This document shows, piece after piece, positions 58,258 through 64,000 of a DNA stretch of 64,000 nt. Each line of letters opens with the position of its first letter. The first letter of the stretch is position 1. The notes under the pieces are model-generated. The model was not told the origin of the DNA, ran no database searches, and worked only from the letters and a program-made list of their open reading frames with translations. The stretch comes from Eucalyptus grandis (taxonomy: Eukaryota > Streptophyta > Magnoliopsida > Myrtales > Myrtaceae), in NCBI RefSeq assembly GCF_016545825.1, contig NC_052613.1, positions 46,916,112-46,980,111 on the forward strand, given 5' to 3'. The translations under genes and the position numbers were made by a program.

Positions 58258-58822
58258 TGTCACGCCCGACCCTCGTGCACGCACACATCCCTTACTCTTG
58301 GTCGATTTTAAAAAACGATATCCCAGACTATGTATCGCCGACCCTTTCATTCTTTATAGCACATGAAGCAGTTATAAATCCCGCACAATAAAGCAATGGG
58401 AGAAAGCAGGCCATACATTTTCTCACTGAAAATTCACAACTACAACTTTTACATGCAAATAAGGTCTCGACAAGATAGGATAGGATTTCGGTCCTCATCC
58501 GGGTCGTACTGGGTCCTCCTCCACGTACTCCTCTTCGGGTTCCTCATCAGGGACCTCCTCATCAGATTCATGCTCCTTAGGCTCCTCATCAGGTCCCGAA
58601 ATGGTTATTCAATAACCACGAGACCACGTCTCGGCAAGTTCTACTTCCTAAGACCCGATTAGTAAACTAATACACCTTAGGGCTGCCTATGCACAACATG
58701 AGTCAAAGGACTTACCTTAGCCTCAGATTCCACCTGCATATTAGTACAGATCAAATAGGCACACAAGCAATCACATCACAGATCGAAGCATCGATCTAAT
58801 CGACTTAGTCGATTACATGTCA
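58258..58822 (+). mobile_element. LTR-retrotransposon fragment, interrupted by the Tat-like LTR
   Basis: It begins TGTCACGCCCGACC at a sharp break from the duplicated host segment, the usual start of a plant gypsy LTR. The opposite end is not in the window because the Tat-like element inserts at 58828. Repeated 'ctcctcatcagg' words lie at about 58490-58590. No coding region. Confidence 0.55.
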
Positions 58823-58827
58823 ACGAG

Positions 58828-61673
58828 TGTTGACACCTAAATTTTGGCGACCCATTTAGACATTTAAAAAATTAGGGTTAATTTTATCCCTGAAAAATAA
58901 AATCACATGGCATATAGTTTAGGAACATTTTTTGTTTATTTTATTGGACCAACATGCAGTGCAACATTTTTCACATATTCCGTTCAGATTCTTCACACAT
59001 TTAGGCAATATACACAAAATGATATATTTTCAAGCAAAAAGGAAAATTTTGGATGGGATATTTGATAAATACAAAATGTAATATTACGCGTGGGTGCAAC
59101 GATATATATTCGGTGGTATTTTTGCATGAGCAAAATTAGAAAGTAAAATATACCACGAAGATCCAATTTTTGGCTTATAAAAGGCACCGCGCACGGACAA
59201 AGTTGAAGAAACAGGCCACGCATTTGAGACATTCGGTCATATCGAAGGGGAACAAATTCGGAGAGAAAAGCACGAGAGAAGGGGGTCCTTTCCGTCGGTA
59301 AAAAAAGCAAAGGGTGAAAAAGTGAGTGGAGAGAGGAAAAGTAGAAAAAAAGAGAAAAAAGAAAGAAAAGCCCCCTTGCGCGATCGTTCATCTTCCCGCA
59401 GGGGGCCTCGCCGCCCCGCCCGCCGAACCCCGCCGTCGCCGTCGCCGATCTCCGTCCGCAAGCGCCGAGCCGCGAGCCCCGACGACCTGCGCCGCCCGAC
59501 GCCGAGCCCCCGGAGCCTCGACGACACGCCGCCGCTCGCTCCGGCCCGCGACCCGCCGCCTCCGCCTCACCTCGCGCCGCGCTCGCAACAGAAGCCCCCT
59601 GACGCCGCGCCAATCCTCGCGTTGCAACCTCCTTCGCAGATCTGTCTCCGCCGTCGATCCCAAGCCACCGGTGACCTAGAGCCGCAGCCGAGCCGAGATC
59701 CAGCCGCTAGAGTCCCTCCGCCTGCAAATCCGAGGTCCCCGACGACAAGGCCCGAACCCAGCTCGAGGCTTCCTTTCACCGGTGCCGAGCCTCGTTGAAG
59801 ACCCACATCCGACGCCGCCCTTGCTCCTCGCCGCGACGCCGCCCCGATCCGGTTCTCACCGGACGCCGCGCCCAACAGCCCGATCCGGAGACGGAGCTCC
59901 TCATCGCAGCCACCGAGGCCTCCCGCCGTCCCCGCAGGCGCCCGCCGCCGGGGCCCGTGATCCGAGCGCCCCGACGCAGCCCCCGCGACGCAGCCCGTGC
60001 CGCCCGACGCCGCCTCCGCTTCGCCTCCAGCCCGAGCACCCGCGACGCTCCCGCCGCCTCGCCGCCGACACGCCGCTCCGAGCTCGCCGAACCCTAGCCG
60101 TGATCCCCCTCGCCGGACCGGCCACGCCTTTGTTTTTCTTTTTCTTTTTAGAAAAAAAAAAAGAGAAAAACAAAAGAAAATTTAGGTATTTTCTTTATCT
60201 TATTTTTGTTTTATTATTTTTGCTATTTTATTTTATCTTTTAGTGTAATTATTCCTTTAATGTGAAATTGAAATTCCATGATATGAAATTGCAACTAGTG
60301 ATTGTCAGTCCGATTTTCAAGCTCGAAATCCGACTCGCAATTACTTTAAAAATTGCCAATCCGATCTCCCGCTCGAGATCCGATTCGTGATTTATGTGAA
60401 ATTGGCCAACCCGATCTCATGCGCGAGATATGGTTCGTCGATTTGGAAATCAATATGGCTTGATTTGCTGTGGTGTTACTTAAATTAGTTTTCTTTAAAA
60501 AAAAAATCAAAAATGTAGTTTTAGGGTTTGCATGTTCATAATAGGAATTTTATTTCGAATTTTCAAAATAAAAAATCAAATCAATTAATTTAGGTTGCTA
60601 GTTCTTTTTTTTAATTTGGATTGCATGTTTAATTATTTGGCAATTATTAATTTCGAAATTTAAAAAAGGGAAAAAGGAAAAACACAAAAATGTCATTATG
60701 CATATGTCATGTAGAATTAGGGCATTCTTTGCACGTCATTGCATGCTAAGATTGCATATTATAGGTTTAGATAATTTCTCCTAAATAGATTGCATGCTTA
60801 TTAGGAAAATAAAAATCATGTGCACGTCATATAGAATTAGTTTCATACAATGCACGCCATTTAGTGATTTTTGTTAGATGCATTTAATTAGAAATTGCCT
60901 GTCATTAGAATTAGGTCATTAGATTAATTTAGATTGCATATTTAAATGTTGCATTTCTTTAATTTCGAATCTCATAGAAAATACAAAAAAAATTATTTAG
61001 AATAAATCATCTCATGCTTATGATAGACTACATGCTTAGTTATGTCATATTGTTTAGGTCATATAGCTAAGTCATGTTGCCATGTCATATCATTTCATGT
61101 TAAATTAGTGGCATGCATTGCATAAAGCATGATTCTCATTAATTAAGTGAAAACAAAATAAAATTGTGTGTTAATTAGAAACCATATCTAGGGTTGTTGA
61201 TGTGGATTTTAATTTAACAATGCAGATGCTTTCGTTGCTTTGAGGTAAGTCCTGCAATTTATTCATTTGCTTTCTTGAGTGTTAAATTGGTGGTTTGTGC
61301 ACCCGCATGGTCACCTCACATGTTAGGAAAATAGATTTAAGATCAATCCAAACTGCTTGCCAAACATTTATTAAAATAAAAAGAAAGGTACCGAAAGGGC
61401 ATTAGAGAAATTTTAGCGTAACCAAGTCCCCGTACCCATAGTCTCTGGTTCGTAGGAGTAAAATAATTCTCCCATTATTTTACTTGGGTTTCTAATCGAC
61501 CCACCAAAAATAGATTAGTGGCGACTCCTAATTGAAAATCAATTGCATGTTAAGAACTTAAACTTAAGTCGTGAATTGGTATGGGCTTGGGAGAGCCCGA
61601 GTTAAGTCTAGGCTTAACAATCCATTAGCCAAACCCTAGGTGGTTCACACCTCGAAAAAAATAGGTCGCGACA
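58828..61673 (+). mobile_element. 5' LTR of a large Tat/Ogre-like gypsy retrotransposon
   Basis: It runs from TGTTGACACC to ...CGCGACA, 2,846 bp, followed after 3 bases by the primer-binding site. ACGAG (58823-58827) should be the target duplication. A TATA box (TATAAAAG, 59176-59183) marks the promoter, and the transcript start would fall near 59210. Bases about 59390-60115 form a very GC-rich block, after which the LTR is AT-rich with three degenerate 'ccgat(c/t)t..gctcgagatccg' repeats (60305-60440). Overlapping ORFs across the GC block on both strands are composition artefacts. Assignment to Tat/Ogre follows from the LTR size and primer type. Confidence 0.8.
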
Positions 61674-61676
61674 GCT

Positions 61677-61694
61677 TGGCGACTCCGCTGGGGA
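61677..61694 (+). promoter_or_regulatory. Primer-binding site of the Tat-like element
   Basis: TGGCGACTCCGCTGGGGA lies 3 bases after the LTR end. It resembles the complement of the 3' end of a tRNA ending in CGCCA (tRNA-Arg is reported for Ogre/Tat elements). Confidence 0.75.
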
Positions 61695-62691
61695 CTTGAA
61701 TTAAAACTCTTAGTGGACTTAGGCCAATTTTTTCTTTTCTTTTGAAAGAATTTTTGTTTGGCAGCGAGGATTCCAGGTACGTCCTTAACATTTAAGGTGT
61801 TAAATGTTCTGCAGGATGGGAGGTATAAGGGGAAGTGTTTGCTGACCTTTGTTTTGTAGGGAGATGTAGGAATGTATGGTTTATTTTCATACACGAAGTG
61901 TTGCTTGATATAAACTGTTGTGCATGCCTTGCATTTGCACTACACTATTGCACACACAACCCGCCGCCGGACTCCGGGGCCGCATTAGGATCATCTAGGA
62001 TGGTATTGAGATGTTTGCCACTCCGACCGCATGCTCGCGGTACGAGTCGCCCATCTCAATCCCGGTTTCTTTCATGGTGTCAAGAGTACCCACCTCGGTC
62101 CGCATGCTCGCGACCCGGGTCGGCTCTTTGACCAAGCCGGAGTCATGAGGACCCGACATAGTCCACAAGCTCGTGGCTAGTCCGATCATCCTTGTGGCTC
62201 CACCTTGATAAGCCTTATAGAGTAGAAATCGAGCCACTTATCATGCGCATGTCTATGTGATTGCCATTGATTTTCCTTGGTGAAGTAAGTCTTCTATCCC
62301 TATACTATGCAATTTACTTTTGGTCCATCCATGACAATCTAGATTAGTCGTTTGATCTAATTCATTTGTCAATTAGAAATGAAATGAGGAAATTGCTATG
62401 CAATGAATCATTTGCCAAAAAAGAAGCTTTGGAGAATTTGTTTTCAATTCATGTTTAGGAAATTTGGTCTTGTTAGGGTGTCTATCTTTATTTTCCTAGT
62501 CCATTTTTAGGAAATGCCCTTCTTGTAAGAACTTTTCATGAATAAATAAAAAAAAATGGAAAAATCGATTAGATCATTGTCATGGATTGACTTTCTAATT
62601 ACGCCTCATGCTTACGCCTCATGCTTACATGTTCCCATTTATTTTCTTTAGGTGATCTCGCTCACCCATCCGTACACAACCGAGAGCTAAA
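61695..62691 (+). mobile_element. 5' untranslated internal region of the Tat-like element
   Basis: Mostly non-coding. A GC-rich stretch (61965-62210) has repeated 'ccgcatgctcgcg' words. No long frame before the small ORF at 62692. Confidence 0.6.
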
Positions 62692-62868
62692 ATGGCGGAT
62701 CAAAATGAGGTGTTGGACCATATCATTGTCAATATAAACAAACGAATTGCGTACCTCCAAAGTCAAGTCGATGAATTGTCCGCTTCTGTGGCTTGTCTCA
62801 TCAAGCAAAATGGGTGTGATGACATAGGTACTCTATCTTCAAGTGAAGAGAGCCAAGAGGACTTTTGA
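62692..62868 (+). CDS. Small coiled-coil-like ORF (58 residues) in the Tat-like element
   Basis: ATG 62692 to TGA 62866-62868. The protein starts MADQNEVLDHII, has a heptad-like middle (residues about 12-37, with Leu, Val and Ile spacing in 'RIAYLQSQVDEL') and an acidic Ser/Glu tail ending EESQEDF. It is the first ATG-led frame of note after the primer-binding site, about 1 kb in. It could be a remnant of the start of gag or of the extra 5' ORF of Ogre-type elements. No domain is recognised, and expression is unknown. Confidence 0.4.
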   Translation: MADQNEVLDHIIVNINKRIAYLQSQVDELSASVACLIKQNGCDDIGTLSSSEESQEDF

Positions 62869-64000
62869 ACCGTCCTATTTTCCTGAGGTAGCTGAATTTG
62901 ATGCCACTATGAAGAGACGGTGATATATCTAGAAGGAATAATCTCTGACCTAGAGGATTTGCATCACAAGATCAAGGAGGGTGAAGAACTCAAGCACACA
63001 TGATTCATGATCCTAAGTAGTTTGCTTTCCTTATTTAATTAGGGGCATGTTCAATTGCACCTTCTCCTATGTGGGAATTCTTATTGCTTTTCAGAGATTG
63101 GTAAAAATTTCTCCTGTTTTGCTTTAGTGCTTGAATATCACATTTTTCATTTCAATAAATGTAATTTGATTGATGAATATCAATAAAATTACAAGTTTTG
63201 TTTTGAGGACATGATGGGGTATACCAAACCAGTCCGGTGACGATATCCAACAATGAAAACACCATCCATGGAGAAATTCTGAGGACCGGGCTTCTTTATG
63301 CTTCCAAAAATTTCCAAAAGAAAAAAAATCATTTTTCAAGCCATTTCTAAAAGCATGCATTAGGTTAGCCTTGTTTAATTTTCTGACTCATTTACTTCAT
63401 GTTTCAGAGCATTACTTTCTTGACTCGATAAGAAAGCATCTGAAAAGGCACATCAGGTTGCAATTGGTTCAATTGTTACTCAACAAGTTTCTAAAGAGTT
63501 AATGTCGGTCACATCTCGATACTACTTGAAATATCCATCTTGAAGGGCCAAACAAAGTGTGTTCCATTTCCATGCTTGACGGAATTTTCATTCTCCCATT
63601 AAATGAGGGGCAAGTTAAAAGAAGATCATCCATCTTTGATGAAAGAGGTACATCTCGTCTTTAAACATAAATAATTTTGGGTGATGACGCTTTGTTCTTT
63701 TCCTTGCAGATGACGAATTGGGGGCACTACAGTTCTAGTAGTGACATGACCGAGACAAAATCTCGATCCGAGCCAAAATGGTTGTGCAATTTGAATTTAT
63801 TTTAATAGTATCCTATTCATGCACGTTGTTTTGTGCAGGGGCAAAAGCAAGATTTCATCAAATCAAAGATCGGATTTTCATCATCGATTGATCAATTTGT
63901 ATGTTTATTCCCTTTCGATAGAGGCAATCTAGGGACATCCATTGCCGAGGCAATCCCTTCATGGGACAATTCCTTGAATGAATGCTTGAAATCATGTTTT
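62869..64000 (+). mobile_element. Non-coding internal region of the Tat-like element, runs off the window
   Basis: No gag or pol frame. Three purine-rich G-tract words resemble polypurine tracts: 'aattaggggcatg' (63038-63050), 'aaatgaggggcaag' (63601-63614) and 'gaattgggggcac' (63715-63727). They suggest that the sequence here corresponds to the 3' non-coding part of a Tat element, with coding sequence lost or lying further on. The 3' LTR is not in view. Confidence 0.45.

Noticed and set aside
59322..60243. Pro/Arg-rich ORFs up to 158 codons on the plus strand
   Set aside because: Several frames on both strands are open because of GC richness. They lie inside an LTR and lack any domain.

Overview
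This is nuclear DNA of a woody dicot plant. It carries split plant genes (lipid phosphate phosphatase, PB1-domain protein, Aux/IAA, LRR receptor kinase), AT-rich intergenic DNA, many miniature inverted-repeat elements, LTR retrotransposon pieces and an integrated plant pararetrovirus. The fold-back elements with GC-rich cores make me suspect Myrtaceae (Eucalyptus-like), but I cannot prove the species. There are no bacterial operons, CRISPR arrays or rRNA genes, and I found no convincing tRNA gene.

Layout. 1-2235: two fold-back elements. About 2236-9905: one nearly full-length, decayed Caulimoviridae-type endogenous pararetrovirus. It runs from the tRNA-Met primer-binding site through movement protein, coat/zinc knuckle, protease and RT/RNase H, then a second module of unknown function, and ends with a promoter and leader. 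9906-15660: AT-rich DNA with one copy of a segmental duplication and MULE-like MITEs. 15664-19921 (minus): a complete seven-coding-exon LPP2-type lipid phosphate phosphatase with a MITE and a SINE in its introns. Its GC-rich 5' flank (about 21.6-22.0 kb) is followed by the second copy of the duplication (22.4-24.0 kb). 24-31 kb: SINE-like, MITE and hAT-like elements. 31770-33898 (+): a two-exon PB1-domain gene with a 1-base frameshift inside the PB1 domain. 36888-38417 (+): a four-exon non-canonical Aux/IAA (IAA32/34 type). 38538-39898: a hAT-like non-autonomous element with a perfect 8-bp target duplication. 41-46 kb: nested and duplicated fold-back elements. 47463-52231 (minus): an LRR receptor-like kinase pseudogene with recently amplified 288-bp LRR modules. 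53-58.2 kb: a duplicated non-coding segment, with a solo LTR in one copy. 58.26-64 kb: a fragment of one LTR element, interrupted by the 5' LTR (2,846 bp), primer-binding site and internal region of a large Tat/Ogre-like retrotransposon that runs off the window.

The host genes are not an operon and share no obvious pathway. LPP2 dephosphorylates lipid phosphates such as phosphatidic acid. The Aux/IAA acts in auxin transcriptional repression. The PB1 protein is a possible oligomerising scaffold. The receptor kinase is dead. I did not find a clearly new biological system. The items most worth a second look are the tryptophan-rich unknown module fused after the viral RNase H frame, the repeated ACTGTTCAC array above the viral TATA box, the 288-bp LRR module amplification, and three insertions dated by natural empty sites or perfect target duplications.
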